A DNA stretch of 64,000 nucleotides from Auriscalpium vulgare (Eukaryota > Basidiomycota > Agaricomycetes > Russulales > Auriscalpiaceae): assembly GCA_019915015.1 (NCBI GenBank), contig JAHBBC010000013.1, forward strand, positions 1,612,001-1,676,000. The letters run 5' to 3'. A model generated the notes under the pieces. That model was not told the origin of the DNA, searched no databases, and saw nothing but the letters and a program-made list of their open reading frames with translations. This document shows, in pieces, positions 63,986-64,000 of the stretch (positions within the stretch are counted from its first letter, which is position 1; each line of letters begins with the position of its first letter). The position numbers and the translations under genes were made by a program.

Positions 63986-64000
63986 CTGCAGTATGTATAA

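Larger units (their letters stand above)
58358..64000. repeat. Segmental duplication, copy 2 (partner at 1-6996)
   Basis: Offsets relative to copy 1 are 58357 up to the hAT site, 56999 after it and 57004 after the 5-bp indel. Copy 2 lacks the hAT element (single GCCTGCCC at 58979-58986). The copy runs off the right edge of the window. Confidence 0.95.

Overview
The window looks like a repeat-rich, accessory chromosomal region of a basidiomycete fungus, most likely an agaricomycete. The reasons are the short (mostly 47-61 nt) GT-AG introns, an expanded family of F-box-like genes with TATA boxes, a CxC5 cysteine-cluster gene of the kind found with KDZ transposons, a CMC/Tnp2-type transposon with an accessory gene, an SNF2-type helicase, and two large Ty3/gypsy elements. 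No bacterial-style operons, tRNAs, rRNAs or CRISPR arrays were seen. All identifications come from reading sequence and translations; no database search was run.

Layout. 1-6996 and 58358-64000 are the two ends of a direct segmental duplication about 57 kb apart, nearly identical. Each holds part or all of an F-box-like gene (minus), a small hypothetical gene (minus), a five-exon kinase-like gene (plus), a 3 x 100 bp palindrome-bearing repeat and a second F-box-like gene (plus). Copy 1 also carries a 1350-bp hAT-like element whose empty site survives in copy 2. 7921-9378 is another F-box-like gene. 9521-32885 is a small tandem array of a ~120-bp repeat split by two LTR retrotransposons in opposite orientation: element 1 (9646-18916, minus) and element 2 (19156-32709, plus). 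Element 2 carries a 5.3-kb block of three intron-bearing antisense genes between pol and its 3' LTR. 33050-34338 is an F-box-like gene with a frameshift. 35257-40754 is an 11-exon SNF2-family helicase gene with one intron swollen by palindromic repeats. It is followed by a 4 x 364 bp satellite. 42688-43738 is a CxC5 pseudogene, followed by poorly resolved minus-strand coding sequence. 45780-55455 is a ~112/121-bp satellite split by a 6007-bp CMC-type transposon (48249-54255). A decayed transposase tail (55535-55879) and a palindrome-rich spacer lead back into the duplication.

Three patterns stand out. (1) A 17-bp palindrome, GTCCGTCC-N-GGACGGAC, recurs dozens of times outside exons: singly, inside several unrelated tandem repeats and inside an intron. 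Three of the four transposon insertions whose target-site duplications can be read lie within 8 bp of it. (2) Both LTR elements are studded with GCGA-containing motifs spaced about 10 bp apart (TCGCGA-N4-TCGCGA in element 2), through coding and non-coding DNA. (3) Element 2 carries antisense cargo: a six-cysteine protein resembling a Zn2Cys6 cluster, and two related proteins of unknown function that share an intron position. Intact and broken copies of the same genes lie side by side, which suggests rapid turnover.
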